From positions 131,783 to 163,956 of the forward strand of contig PMUS01000099.1 in assembly GCA_003166795.1 (NCBI GenBank): a DNA stretch of 32,174 nucleotides. The letters are read 5' to 3'. Below, in pieces: positions 14,823-23,008 of this stretch. Both the position numbers and the translations under genes were made by a program. Positions within the stretch are counted from its first letter, which is position 1. Every line of letters starts with the position of its first letter. A model generated the notes under the pieces. It saw nothing but the letters and a program-made list of their open reading frames with translations, ran no database searches and had not been told where the DNA came from. Origin of the DNA: Acidobacteriota bacterium (GTDB lineage: Bacteria > Acidobacteriota > Terriglobia > Acidiferrales > UBA7541).

Positions 14823-15626
14823 CTAGGCGTGGCCGACGAGGACCATCGGGCCCGTGGGCTGCGGCATGCCGCCCGTGGGTTCGAGCGACACGGCGAATTC
14901 CTTGGCCGCGATTCCCTGCGGCAATTTCATCATCCAGTGATCGGTGCGGCCGCTGACGGGATTGAAGACGCCCGCGCTGATCGGTTTGCCGTCCGCGGGA
15001 ACGAGCCAGAGCTGGTAGCTTTTCGCCGCGGGCGCCGGAGCGATTTCGCCATCGAACATCAGCATGCCCATTTTCGCGTTGTACATCACGTGCGCGGCGC
15101 CAGCCGGCATGCCGGGCTGCTGCGCGAGCGAGACGGTGACCGTGTCGTGCGATTCGATCATGTCGGCGACTTCGCGCACTTCCTGGAGCTGCTGTTGTTG
15201 TTGCTCCGCGGCGGCGCGCAGGGCGGCGAGCTGCCGATCGAGCTGGCGGTTTTCCGTCCACAGGAGAATCGTCGCGAGCGCGAGGACCGCTCCCGCCGGG
15301 ACGAGCACGGCGGCCCACCAGCGGCCGAAGAATCCGCCGGCGCGCTCGGTTTCTTGCGGCGCGCGCGGGGGGGCGGACGCGGCGGCCGGGCTGCGCTCGG
15401 CGTCTGCGCGGACTTGCTGCATCAGGCGTTGCTTCACGGCGGCGGATGGCGCGACCGGCGGCGCGGCCAGGGCGAGCAGGGCGATGCGTCCGCGCGCCGC
15501 GGCGAGTTTTTCCGTGCACGTAGCGCATGAGGTTACGTGCGATTCGATGGCGAGCTTTTCGTCGCCTTCGAGCGCGCCGAGAGCGTAAAGATCGAAATCT
15601 TCTTCGCGAGTTGGATGAGCGTTCAT
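14823..15626 (-). CDS. Anti-sigma factor, RskA-like with ZAS domain
   Basis: 267 residues. The N-terminal zinc-binding anti-sigma domain has His30-x3-Cys34-x2-Cys37 (IESHVTSCATC). One transmembrane helix lies at about 103-123 (WWAAVLVPAGAVLALATILLW), followed by a Gln-rich coiled coil (126-155). The extracytoplasmic RskA domain ends the protein (AAKSYQLWLVPADGKPISAGVF, then EFAVSLEPTGGMPQPTGPMVLVG). Its ATG overlaps the stop of the ECF sigma gene by four bases, so the pair is translationally coupled. It should hold that sigma at the membrane and release it after regulated proteolysis; no protease gene lies nearby. Confidence 0.92.
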   Translation of the reverse strand: MNAHPTREEDFDLYALGALEGDEKLAIESHVTSCATCTEKLAAARGRIALLALAAPPVAPSAAVKQRLMQQVRADAERSPAAASAPPRAPQETERAGGFFGRWWAAVLVPAGAVLALATILLWTENRQLDRQLAALRAAAEQQQQQLQEVREVADMIESHDTVTVSLAQQPGMPAGAAHVMYNAKMGMLMFDGEIAPAPAAKSYQLWLVPADGKPISAGVFNPVSGRTDHWMMKLPQGIAAKEFAVSLEPTGGMPQPTGPMVLVGHA

Positions 15627-16198
15627 GTGGTTGAGGCCGCCGCCGAGTGCAGATTCCGCTTCAGTGTTTCGATAGCCGAGCGCAGGCGCGTCTTGACGGT
15701 GCCGAGCGGATCGCCGGTGCGCTTGGCGATTTCGCTGTGGGTGAGGCCCTCGAAAAATGCCAGCTCGACGGCCGCACGCTGCTCGGCCGGAAGATTTTCG
15801 AGAGCGCCCTTCACGAGGCCGAGCAACTGCTGCTGGGACGCGGCCGTTTCAATATTGAACGTCGAGACCACCGTGGTTTCAAGGAGCTCGTCGCCCGCCG
15901 CCGGATTGTGCCGGCGCAACCGCGAAATCGCGCGATTGCGCGCAATCACCATGAGCCATGCGGGCAGCGAACCGCGCGTGGCGTCGAATCGCGATGGCGC
16001 GCTCCAGAGCTGGAAGAAAATATCCTGCAAGATCTCCTCGGCCGCTTGCGTGTCGCGCAAAATCCGGTTCAGGACGGACGAAAGCATTCCTGCATAGCGG
16101 TCATAGAGCGCGGCGAGCGCCGTCTGGTCCCGCTGAACGATTCTCTCAATGAGCTCCGCGTCCGAGGCTCTCCGCTCCGTTCCCGTGTCCGCACTCAC
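15623..16198 (-). CDS. ECF RNA polymerase sigma factor (SigK/RpoE-like)
   Basis: 191 residues from the GTG at 16196-16198, where the family N-terminus begins (SDAELIERIVQRDQTALAALYDRYAGML). The frame is open for another 73 codons, but that part is Arg/Ala-rich and unconserved. Sigma2 spans about 25-95 (LRDTQAAEEILQDIFFQLW, then RGSLPAWLMVIARNRAISRLRR). Sigma4 spans about 130-180 (LENLPAEQRAAVELAFFEGL, then THSEIAKRTGDPLGTVKTRLRS). The start is not firmly fixed; a GGGAG lies 13 bases upstream. It pairs with the anti-sigma gene that overlaps it by four bases. Cytoplasmic, released upon envelope signal. Confidence 0.93.
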   Translation of the reverse strand: MSADTGTERRASDAELIERIVQRDQTALAALYDRYAGMLSSVLNRILRDTQAAEEILQDIFFQLWSAPSRFDATRGSLPAWLMVIARNRAISRLRRHNPAAGDELLETTVVSTFNIETAASQQQLLGLVKGALENLPAEQRAAVELAFFEGLTHSEIAKRTGDPLGTVKTRLRSAIETLKRNLHSAAASTT

Positions 16199-16595
16199 CA
16201 GCGTGTGGCGACTCCCTTCTATAAGGTACGCGCGGCAGGGCTTTCCGGATTGGCCTGCGATTCGAGTCCCGCTCCGGGTGCAAGCGATGCGCGCGACGGG
16301 CACAGTACCGTGCGAGGCGTTCCTGGTCAACGGCGTTGTCGCGCGGGCGGGATTTCGCCTCGCGCATGAACGAGATGCGGCGGCGGATGCTCCGATTTTT
16401 CGCCGTCGAAGAACCAAAATTCAGAGGGCCCCTGCTGATAAAGTTAGCATGGGGAGCCCACCAGGCGCGGCGGTGGAGGCGGCGGCGATATGGTAAAGCT
16501 TTAATTTACAACAGCTTACGATTAGGGCGAGGCCGGGGAGTGACACTATATGTTACTTGTAGGGCTCGGGAGTGCCGCTTTCGCACTGGTTTTGA
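16199..16595. other. Gap between the sigma gene and gdhA: no gene seen
   Basis: About 400 bp between divergent genes. The left part extends the sigma reading frame without coding character. The part from 16500 to 16590 is less GC-rich and holds short palindromic pieces such as AAGCTTTAATTTAC, but I find no convincing promoter for the sigma gene. Confidence 0.4.
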
Positions 16596-16623
16596 TTGAC
16601 ATCCTCGACGGCTCCGCTAAACT
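16596..16623 (+). promoter_or_regulatory. Promoter of the glutamate dehydrogenase gene
   Basis: TTGACA (16596-16601), 16-bp spacer and TAAACT (16618-16623), giving a leader of about 90 nt before the ATG at 16719. Confidence 0.55.
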
Positions 16624-16718
16624 TCGATTCTCGCGCGACTTACAAGCACTCGGCCAATTCTAAGGGATAAAAGCGGTTAGAAGCAGCGCAGAGCTTCCCA
16701 CCCCAGGAGGAAGGCAAA

Positions 16719-18017
16719 ATGGCGATGGTTGCCAAGATAGCCCCCCAACCAGTACCCCGAATCGCGCCCCGCGAGGACCTGAACCCGTTCCGCATCGCGC
16801 AGATTCAATTCGATCTCGCCGCTGAGTACCTGAAGCTCGACGCTGGACTGCGCCAAATCCTGCGCACGCCGAAACGCGTGCTGGAAGTATCCATCCCCAC
16901 GAAGATGGACAACGGGCAGGTGAAGGTTTTCACGGGATATCGCGTGCAGCACAACGTGACCCGCGGCCCCTCGAAAGGCGGCCTGCGTTACCATCCGGGC
17001 GTAACGCCGGACGAAGTGAAGGCGCTGGCCATGTGGATGACATGGAAGACCGCGACGGTCAACATTCCATTCGGCGGCGGCAAGGGCGGCGTGATTTGCG
17101 ATCCGAAGCGGATGAGCAAGCCCGAGCTCGAGCGCATGACCCGACGCTACACCTCTGAAATTTTGCCGCTGATCGGCCCCGAGCAGGACATTCCCGCGCC
17201 GGACGTCTATACCGATTCGCAGACGATGGCGTGGATGATGGACACGTACTCGATGACGAAGGGCTATTCGACGCTGGGCGTCGTGACGGGCAAGCCGGTT
17301 TCGATCGGCGGCTCCGAAGGACGCAAGGATGCGACCGCGCGCGGATGCCTGGTGGTCGTGGAAGAGGCATGCAAGGTGAAGAAAATGTCGCTGCGCGGAT
17401 CGAGCGTCGCGATTCAGGGATTCGGCAACACGGGCTCGCAAGTGGCGCGGCTGTTTGCAGAAAAAAAGGCGCGCGTGATTGCCATCAGCGACTCGCGCGG
17501 CGGCGTGTTCAATTCGCGCGGGATCGATCCGCTGAAGGCCATGCGCTACAAGGAACGCTCGGGCACGGTGGTAGGCATGCCGGGCACATCGCGAATATCC
17601 AACGACGACCTGCTGACAATGAAGTGCGACATTCTGGTTCCCGCGGCGCTGGAAAACGTGATCACGCTGAATAACGCCGACCAGATCAAGGCGAAGATCG
17701 TCGCGGAAGCCGCGAACGGACCGACGACGCCGCACGCCGATGAAGTTCTGGCGCGCAAGGGAATCCTGCTGCTGCCCGACATCCTGACGAATGCGGGTGG
17801 AGTGACGGTCAGTTACTTCGAATGGGTGCAGGATCTGCAGAGCTTCTTCTGGCCCGTGTCGGAAGTGACGATGAAGCTCGAGACGGTGATGCGCCAGGCA
17901 TTCCACGAAGTGCACGATTCGATGCGCAAGCATCGGGCGCACATGCGAACCGGGGCGTACGTGCTCGCCGTGGGCCGCGTGGCGGACGCGACGCTGGTGC
18001 GCGGCCTCTTCCCCTGA
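16719..18017 (+). CDS. gdhA: Glu/Leu/Phe/Val dehydrogenase (glutamate dehydrogenase)
   Basis: 432-residue amino-acid dehydrogenase interconverting glutamate and 2-oxoglutarate plus ammonia. The substrate and catalytic lysines lie in RGPSKGGLRYHPGV and NIPFGGGKGGV, the catalytic Asp in DIPAPDVYTD, and the nucleotide-binding turn in VAIQGFGNTGSQVA. AANGPTTPHAD and LPDILTNAGGVTVSYFEWVQ are typical of the 420-residue hexameric class. AGGAGG precedes the ATG by eight bases, and a sigma70-like promoter lies about 100 bp upstream. Monocistronic by spacing. Cofactor preference (NAD or NADP) is not decided. A long antisense frame on the other strand is only a codon shadow. Confidence 0.95.
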   Translation: MAMVAKIAPQPVPRIAPREDLNPFRIAQIQFDLAAEYLKLDAGLRQILRTPKRVLEVSIPTKMDNGQVKVFTGYRVQHNVTRGPSKGGLRYHPGVTPDEVKALAMWMTWKTATVNIPFGGGKGGVICDPKRMSKPELERMTRRYTSEILPLIGPEQDIPAPDVYTDSQTMAWMMDTYSMTKGYSTLGVVTGKPVSIGGSEGRKDATARGCLVVVEEACKVKKMSLRGSSVAIQGFGNTGSQVARLFAEKKARVIAISDSRGGVFNSRGIDPLKAMRYKERSGTVVGMPGTSRISNDDLLTMKCDILVPAALENVITLNNADQIKAKIVAEAANGPTTPHADEVLARKGILLLPDILTNAGGVTVSYFEWVQDLQSFFWPVSEVTMKLETVMRQAFHEVHDSMRKHRAHMRTGAYVLAVGRVADATLVRGLFP

Positions 18018-18129
18018 TTTAACTTCCGCGTTCCGCGCTTTCGCACAATCGGAGGGTACCGAGCGCACCTCCGCGAATGCCGGATCTAGCGTCGCCGACA
18101 AGACTGGGAGTCCTGGGAGGATTTCTGTC

Positions 18130-19845
18130 GTGAAGACGCCGCGTCGCCGATCGGCGCGCTCATCAATCGTCCGATTCCGCATCCGCATGAGCATCATGAC
18201 GGCGGCGGTCCTCTGCCTAAGCCTCGCTGCCTTGAGCCGCACTCGGGACGCGAGACAAGACTCCGCGGTCCAATCAGGAGGCCAAGTTACCGCGCAACAC
18301 GAGCAAGCGATGGCCTCGCCCAAGCCGAGTCAGACTTACGACAGCGGGCTTCCGCTAGACGAGAAGAGCGGCTACTGGGCGACGGGACAGAAGGGCGAAC
18401 TCCCCTCGAGCGCTTTGTACGCGGATGCGACCGGTGCACTCGGCATTGTCAACCTAAGCGGCCCGATCGAAACGCTGGGACACCCTTTTTTCACACCGCT
18501 CGGCACGAACGGACGCGCCTGCGTTACCTGCCATCAACCCGGCAATGGCATGAGCATCTCGGTGGAAACGTTGCGACGCCGTTGGGCGGAGACGTCGGGC
18601 CGAGATCCGGTGTTTGCGGTGGTAGACGGCGCAAACTGCCCGGACCTTCCGCCTGAACAGGCGTCGTCGCACACACTTCTGCTTCAGCATGGACTTTTTC
18701 GTATCTACCTGCCTTGGCCGCCACGCGCCGCCGACGGTTCATCCATGAATCCGGAATTCGCGATTCAGGTTGTGCGCGATCCAACGGGTTGTAACACGAG
18801 CACGAAGTACGGATTGAAGAGCAGCAACCCGATGATCTCGGTATTCCGCCGTCCTCGCCCCGTTGCAAACATGAAGTATCCGATGTCACCGTTCGGCCTC
18901 TGGTCTCCGAAAACGGGCGAAGTGTTGCCCATCGATCCGGAAACCAAGAAGCGGCAGAACCTGAATATCCTCGCCGACAATCGTCAACCCACGCTGGAGG
19001 CTCAGGCGGTTGACGCAGCTTTCAATCACGAGCAAGCGGCCGACAAGCCGAGCAGAGAGACGCTTCAACAACTCGTCGCCTTCGAAATGCAGATATACAC
19101 CGCGCAGAGCATGGATTCGCGGGGCGGCAGCCTGACCACCGGCGCGATCAAGGCGGGCCCGCAGGCACTGATAGACGGCATGCCCGGTATGCTGGCGGAC
19201 TACAACGGAGGAAGTTTCCCGGAACTGGACGGATGGCTAACGTCAACAGCTCTGAGCTCGCAGAAGTGGGATAGAAATACGCCACGTCCGGACTTGCCAG
19301 TGATGAGAGAGGGAGCTGACAAGGAGACGCCGGCCGAGACTGCGTTTCGCGATTCCGTCGCGCGGGGTTATGAGATGTTCCGATCGAGGGATATTCTGAT
19401 CAGGAATGTTTCGAACTACAACACCATCGGCCTCGGCAACCCGTACAAACAGCCGTGCGCAAACTGCCACAACATGCAGCGGACCGGGATGGATTCCTCG
19501 CCGGGCTTCATGGATCTGGGCACAACGAATCTGCCTACTGCCGATCCACTACCATGGCTGCCGCTTTTCAAGGTGACGTGCAAAGCCACCGCGACGCCCC
19601 ACCCTTTTCTGGGGCGAGTCATCTACACGCACGATCCGGGCCGCGCACTTATTACGGGGAGGTGTGTGGACGTGGGATCCATAAACATGCAGCAATTCCG
19701 CGGACTTGCAGCCCGCGCCCCATATTTCTCGAATGGTTCGGCGAAGACACTTCGCGATATCGTCGTCTTCTATAATCGGCGCTTCGACATGAAGTATTCC
19801 GAACGCGACATTCAGGATATGGTCAATTTCTTGAGCGCGCTTTAG
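18130..19845 (+). CDS. Two-haem cytochrome c peroxidase-like protein
   Basis: 571 residues starting at a GTG with GGAGG about nine bases upstream. A signal anchor lies at about 20-38 (MSIMTAAVLCLSLAALS). Two CxxCH haem sites are present: CVTCH (131-135) and CANCH (443-447). The C-terminus ends as in the di-haem peroxidase/MauG superfamily (AARAPYFSNGSAKTLRDIVVFYNRRF, then DIQDMVNFLSAL). The 300 residues between the two haems are longer than in ordinary CcpA peroxidases and contain no third haem site. Periplasmic electron transfer or peroxide reduction is likely, but activity cannot be assigned. The OmpA-like gene follows eight bases after the stop, so the two are probably made together. Confidence 0.88.
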   Translation: MKTPRRRSARSSIVRFRIRMSIMTAAVLCLSLAALSRTRDARQDSAVQSGGQVTAQHEQAMASPKPSQTYDSGLPLDEKSGYWATGQKGELPSSALYADATGALGIVNLSGPIETLGHPFFTPLGTNGRACVTCHQPGNGMSISVETLRRRWAETSGRDPVFAVVDGANCPDLPPEQASSHTLLLQHGLFRIYLPWPPRAADGSSMNPEFAIQVVRDPTGCNTSTKYGLKSSNPMISVFRRPRPVANMKYPMSPFGLWSPKTGEVLPIDPETKKRQNLNILADNRQPTLEAQAVDAAFNHEQAADKPSRETLQQLVAFEMQIYTAQSMDSRGGSLTTGAIKAGPQALIDGMPGMLADYNGGSFPELDGWLTSTALSSQKWDRNTPRPDLPVMREGADKETPAETAFRDSVARGYEMFRSRDILIRNVSNYNTIGLGNPYKQPCANCHNMQRTGMDSSPGFMDLGTTNLPTADPLPWLPLFKVTCKATATPHPFLGRVIYTHDPGRALITGRCVDVGSINMQQFRGLAARAPYFSNGSAKTLRDIVVFYNRRFDMKYSERDIQDMVNFLSAL

Positions 19846-19853
19846 GAGCAGGA

Positions 19854-20666
19854 ATGAAGAAATATCTGCCTCTCTTGTTGTTGGCGCCCCTGCTGGCGAC
19901 CGCACATGCCCAGTTCGTTTCCACGATGCCGGACAAGGTGATGCCTATTGATCCCAAAGCGGCCCGCAGCTTCGTCAGTTGTCCTATTTTTCGCAATACC
20001 GAGCGACAGTGCTGGCTCGCGAAGGAAGGGAGTACGCTGTACTACATTGATCCAGGAACGGGATACCGCCCGCAACTTGGATTCCGAGTTTTGGTCGAAG
20101 GCGAGGTATCCCCCGGGCCGAAAATCGGCGGAGGCATCGTCTTGAATCCCGTGCACGTGTCGGTGCTGGCCGAGCGCGCGCCGGAGTGCAACACGATCCT
20201 GCCAGCCGATGGCTTTGCCTCGCCACCCGCGATTAACAACTTCGGCTACGTGAAGCATGCCGATGATCCTCCGTTGCCTAAGTTCAAGCCGGGAGAAGTT
20301 CTGCCACTGCCAGCGCCTCCCTACAACGATCTCCATTACACGGTCTACTTTCCGTACAATCGCGCTTTCCTGCCGGAGGGCACAACCGAGGTGATCGTGG
20401 AATCCGCCGCTGCCTATATTCGCGCCAGCGAAGCGCGCCATGTCCACGTGGTCGGCTATGCGGGTGACGCGCTGCTGGATAACAAGCGCGTCATGCACGA
20501 ACGCAAAACCGTGGCCGAAGAACGAGCCAACCTGGTGGCCAACGCGCTGAAACAGTTGGGCGCAGATCCGGGGGTCATCACCGTGGATTGGCAAGCGGAG
20601 GCGGCGCCGGGCGACGGAGTTCACGATCCGGATCATCGCAAGGCGGTCATTGACATCCATCTTTAG
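19854..20666 (+). CDS. Secreted protein with OmpA-like C-terminal domain
   Basis: 270 residues with a clear signal peptide (MKKYLPLLLLAPLLATAHAQ). Residues 20-155 are an unrecognised beta-rich region with paired cysteines (SCPIFRNTERQCW). Residues 155-270 resemble the OmpA/MotB peptidoglycan-associating fold: YTVYFPYNRAFLPEGTTEVI, HVHVVGYAGD (the usual GHTD turn altered), and VAEERANLVANALKQLGAD. An overlapping AGGAGCAGGA site sits just before the ATG. It follows the cytochrome gene by eight bases; a partner role at the envelope is inferred. The altered turn means peptidoglycan binding may be lost. Confidence 0.78.
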   Translation: MKKYLPLLLLAPLLATAHAQFVSTMPDKVMPIDPKAARSFVSCPIFRNTERQCWLAKEGSTLYYIDPGTGYRPQLGFRVLVEGEVSPGPKIGGGIVLNPVHVSVLAERAPECNTILPADGFASPPAINNFGYVKHADDPPLPKFKPGEVLPLPAPPYNDLHYTVYFPYNRAFLPEGTTEVIVESAAAYIRASEARHVHVVGYAGDALLDNKRVMHERKTVAEERANLVANALKQLGADPGVITVDWQAEAAPGDGVHDPDHRKAVIDIHL

Positions 20667-20813
20667 GCGGACAGAACGATCGCGAGCACGGCTCGACCTC
20701 CGAAAGCAGATCGCCATCATTCTCAGGCGGCAACCACTCCAACATTCGCTGACGCGACTACTCCAGCGGAAAATATTTGTTGCGTGCGACGGCGCAACAC
20801 CGTACATTTTCTT

Positions 20814-20849
20814 TGCCGGCACGCCCAGCGCGAGAGGGTGTCGCCGGCA
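20814..20849 (+). promoter_or_regulatory. Hairpin upstream of thiD
   Basis: TGCCGGC and GCCGGCA pair across a 22-nt interior that itself can pair (CGCCC/GGGTG). No T tract follows, and the landmarks of a TPP riboswitch (CTGAGA, ACCTGA) are absent. Possible end of the upstream transcript, or a thiD leader structure. Confidence 0.35.
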
Positions 20850-20879
20850 TATGTGTCTAGCGCAGAGGAAAAGCAGGAA

Positions 20880-21779
20880 TTGAGCAGCCACCACCACCAC
20901 ATGGGCAACGGACACCAAACACCTCCCATACTTCTGACCGTCGCAGGATTCGATCCAACGTGCGGCGCGGGCATCGCAGCGGACCTAAAAACTTTCGCGG
21001 CGCACAATTGCTACGGAGTTGCCGCGGTGACAGCGCTTACGGTTCAATCCACGCAGGGCGTGCGCGCGGTGCATGCCATTCCCGCCGCGACGCTGCGAGC
21101 GCAAATTGATGCGCTCGCCGAAGACGCGACGCTGGCCGGCGTGAAAATCGGCATGCTCGCGAACCGGGCGAATGCTTCCGTAGTGGCGGAATTCCTGGAC
21201 AAATACAGATTCACGCACGTGGTGCTCGATCCGGTGTCGCGGCCGACGGCGGGCGACGCCGAACTGCTCGACGAGGCCGGCCTTAAATTTGTGCGCGATG
21301 AATTACTGAAGCGCGCGAGCGTGATCACGCCGAATATTCCCGAGGCGGAATTCCTGACCGGCATGGAAGTGAAGGACGTGGCCGGGATGAAGGCCGCGGG
21401 ACAGAAGCTGCTGGAAATGGGCGCGCGCGCCGTGATCGTCACGGGCGGACATCTCGACAGACCGATTGACGTGCTGTGCGAAGGAACGGAGATCGAAACT
21501 TTTGGCGGCGATCACGTGAGAAGCCCGAACACGCACGGCACGGGATGCACGTTTTCATCCGCGATTGCCGCGCAGCTTGCCGGCGGACAGCAACTGCGCG
21601 AAGCGGTGATCCTCGCGAAGGCCTACGTGACGAAGGCGATTGAGAAATCGTATCAGACCGGCAAGGGCGCCGGACCGCTGAATCAGCTTTTCCGTTTCCA
21701 TCAAGAGCCGCCGGCGCGCGGTATCCACGAAGTGCCACAGCACGGGATGCATCCTGCGTCGGAACCTGCCACGCACTGA
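20880..21779 (+). CDS. thiD: Hydroxymethylpyrimidine/phosphomethylpyrimidine kinase
   Basis: 299 residues if the TTG at 20880 is used (GAGGA ten bases upstream); the ATG at 20901 lacks a ribosome site and would remove only a SSHHHH-type stretch. ThiD phosphorylates HMP and HMP-P in thiamine synthesis. The ribokinase-fold landmarks are present: TVAGFDPTCGAGIAADLKTF, GVAAVTALTVQST, VITPNIPEAEFLTG, and the anion hole and catalytic loop NTHGTGCTFSSAIAAQLA. The last 25 residues (EPPARGIHEVPQHGMHPAS onward) are outside the family and look repeat-derived. No thiamine riboswitch is seen upstream. Confidence 0.93.
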   Translation: MSSHHHHMGNGHQTPPILLTVAGFDPTCGAGIAADLKTFAAHNCYGVAAVTALTVQSTQGVRAVHAIPAATLRAQIDALAEDATLAGVKIGMLANRANASVVAEFLDKYRFTHVVLDPVSRPTAGDAELLDEAGLKFVRDELLKRASVITPNIPEAEFLTGMEVKDVAGMKAAGQKLLEMGARAVIVTGGHLDRPIDVLCEGTEIETFGGDHVRSPNTHGTGCTFSSAIAAQLAGGQQLREAVILAKAYVTKAIEKSYQTGKGAGPLNQLFRFHQEPPARGIHEVPQHGMHPASEPATH

Positions 21780-21901
21780 AGAATTAGCCACAGAGACACC
21801 GGGGCGCAGAGAAAACCGGAAAATAGAGAACGGAAGATGGAAATGTGGCGCGGAGGTGTGCCTGAGACGAATTGCGGCATCGTTGGGCGGCACGTCGAAG
21901 A

Positions 21902-21985
21902 GAGATTCTTCGACTGCGTAACCGGACGTCCCGCAAGAGCGGGACGAAGACAAATGCTGTCCGGCCACTCCGCTCAGAATGACAG
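21902..21985 (+). repeat. GAGATTC...GAATGACAG element
   Basis: GAGATTCTTCG at one end and CTCAGAATGACAG at the other, enclosing a GTCCCGC-AAGA-GCGGGAC hairpin. Shorter relatives lie at 31896-31930 and, inverted, inside the thiolase gene at 3542-3580. Confidence 0.6.
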
Positions 21986-22088
21986 CGCGGGCGGGTGTGC
22001 CCGAGCGGAATGGCATCGCGTTGGCGCTTGCTGAAAAACCAGCGACTGGCACGTCGTGTTCGTTGCTGACGGAAGCTGACGCCTCACC

Positions 22089-22109
22089 GGGCGTAGCGGT
22101 GCTACGCCC
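22089..22109 (+). repeat. GGGC...GCCC hairpin repeat, copy 2
   Basis: GGGCGTAGC and GCTACGCCC, a perfect 9-bp stem, followed by CTACAAG. Confidence 0.65.
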
Positions 22110-22173
22110 CTACAAGAAAACGACAACACCGCCGCGACGGCGAACGGGCGGCATCGTGCGAAGCATCGGCGCC

Positions 22174-22193
22174 GGGCGCAGCATGGTGCGCCC
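22174..22193 (+). repeat. GGGC...GCCC hairpin repeat, copy 3
   Basis: GGGCGCA and TGCGCCC, a 7-bp stem with GCATGG loop, followed by CTACTAG. The last bases form the stop codon of the convergent DUF302 gene, so it may also end that transcript. Confidence 0.6.
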
Positions 22194-22196
22194 CTA

Positions 22197-22589
22197 CTAG
22201 ACGATTTGTGCTACCAGGGCTTCTACTACTGCGATGTTTTGGAGGAGTTCTTCAGGCAGGTTGTGGCGCTGCCTGAGATAGACGAGCGAGTTGTAGGAAA
22301 CCTGGGCTTTGCCGGTAGCGTCTTCGGCGACTAGGATTTTTAGCGGCAGATCTATGGCGATGCTGGGCGAGGCGAGCATCAGAGGCGTGCCGCCCTTCGG
22401 ATTGCCGAAGATAAATAGTTTTGTGGGCGGCATCTTCAGGCCGGCCTTTGCGGCCTCGCCGCTGTGGTCAACGAGCGCAAACAGCGTGATGTTCTTGGCC
22501 TGCAGGATTCCTTTTAATTTCTCGACGATTTCGTCCACCGAATGATTGCTGGGCTTGCTGATAATCCCATTGTCGGACATCGAAGGCAT
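22197..22589 (-). CDS. DUF302 domain protein
   Basis: 130 residues from the ATG at 22587-22589, chosen for the GGGAG five bases upstream; the frame is open far beyond but that part lies over the DUF202 gene. The DUF302 core (TT1751-like fold) is complete: SVDEIVEKLKGILQAKNITLFALVDHSGEA, then PTKLFIFGNPKGGTPLM, IDLPLKILVAEDATGKAQVSYNS and a closing helix. No signal peptide. The function of the family is unknown. It follows the DUF202 gene by 23 bp, so they are probably one operon. Confidence 0.88.
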   Translation of the reverse strand: MPSMSDNGIISKPSNHSVDEIVEKLKGILQAKNITLFALVDHSGEAAKAGLKMPPTKLFIFGNPKGGTPLMLASPSIAIDLPLKILVAEDATGKAQVSYNSLVYLRQRHNLPEELLQNIAVVEALVAQIV

Positions 22590-22612
22590 TGGAGCTCCCT
22601 GTCTCGAAACTG

Positions 22613-23008
22613 CTACACCGAGATCAAATAGATGGCCATGCCTACGCCGACGAGCGCCAGGAATAAGGCGAGGGCGATCGCTCCCGTGGACGGCCGCGTG
22701 AATTCCGTTTCGCCGCGGTTCAACTGGCGCACGAGGCGCAGGTGATTCCAGGTGGCGAAGATATCCACGAGCACGCCGGCGGCGATCAGCGCGGTGCCGA
22801 ACCAGATTGACAGGCCGTAGGAGCGCGATTGAAGAGTGGGTTCCACGATGCGAACCTGTTGCAGGAAAAGTCCGAAACGCGCGACCACGAAACCGAAACC
22901 CATGAGCGCGAGGCCGGTACGAATCCACGCGAGGAATGTGCGCTCGGCGGCGAGATAGTCGGCTGGGTTTCGATCCTTTGGCGTCGCTGGTGGCACAGGC
23001 GCAGTCAT
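22613..23008 (-). CDS. DUF202 (YidH-like) membrane protein
   Basis: 131 residues from the ATG at 23006-23008. The signature DYLAAERTFLAWIRTGLALMGFGFVVARFG opens the protein and continues into three transmembrane helices (about 31-50, 70-89 and 110-130). The family is a small inner-membrane protein of unknown function. A further 34 codons upstream in frame carry no homology. The DUF302 gene follows 23 bp downstream. Confidence 0.9.
   Translation of the reverse strand: MTAPVPPATPKDRNPADYLAAERTFLAWIRTGLALMGFGFVVARFGLFLQQVRIVEPTLQSRSYGLSIWFGTALIAAGVLVDIFATWNHLRLVRQLNRGETEFTRPSTGAIALALFLALVGVGMAIYLISV

Larger units (their letters stand above)
21780..22196. repeat. Repeat-dense gap between thiD and the DUF302 gene
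   Basis: No gene supported. It contains in order: a purine-rich CACAGAGA-type run (21785-21835); an element from GAGATTCTTCG (21902) to CTCAGAATGACAG (21985) with an inner GTCCCGC-AAGA-GCGGGAC hairpin; and two GGGC/GCCC hairpins (22089 and 22174). Confidence 0.65.

Noticed and set aside
16250-16275. GATTCGAGTCCCGC resembling a tRNA T-arm
   Set aside because: No acceptor, D or anticodon stem can be built around it.
16677-18323. 548-codon open frame antisense to gdhA
   Set aside because: Arg/His-rich composition typical of the complement of GC-rich codons; the sense strand encodes an intact glutamate dehydrogenase with ribosome site and promoter.
20667-20880. Possible TPP riboswitch before thiD
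   Set aside because: A hairpin is present but the CTGAGA and ACCTGA landmarks are missing.
19842-20918. 358-codon open frame antisense to the OmpA-like gene
   Set aside because: Crosses a real gene and an intergenic hairpin; composition is that of a shadow.
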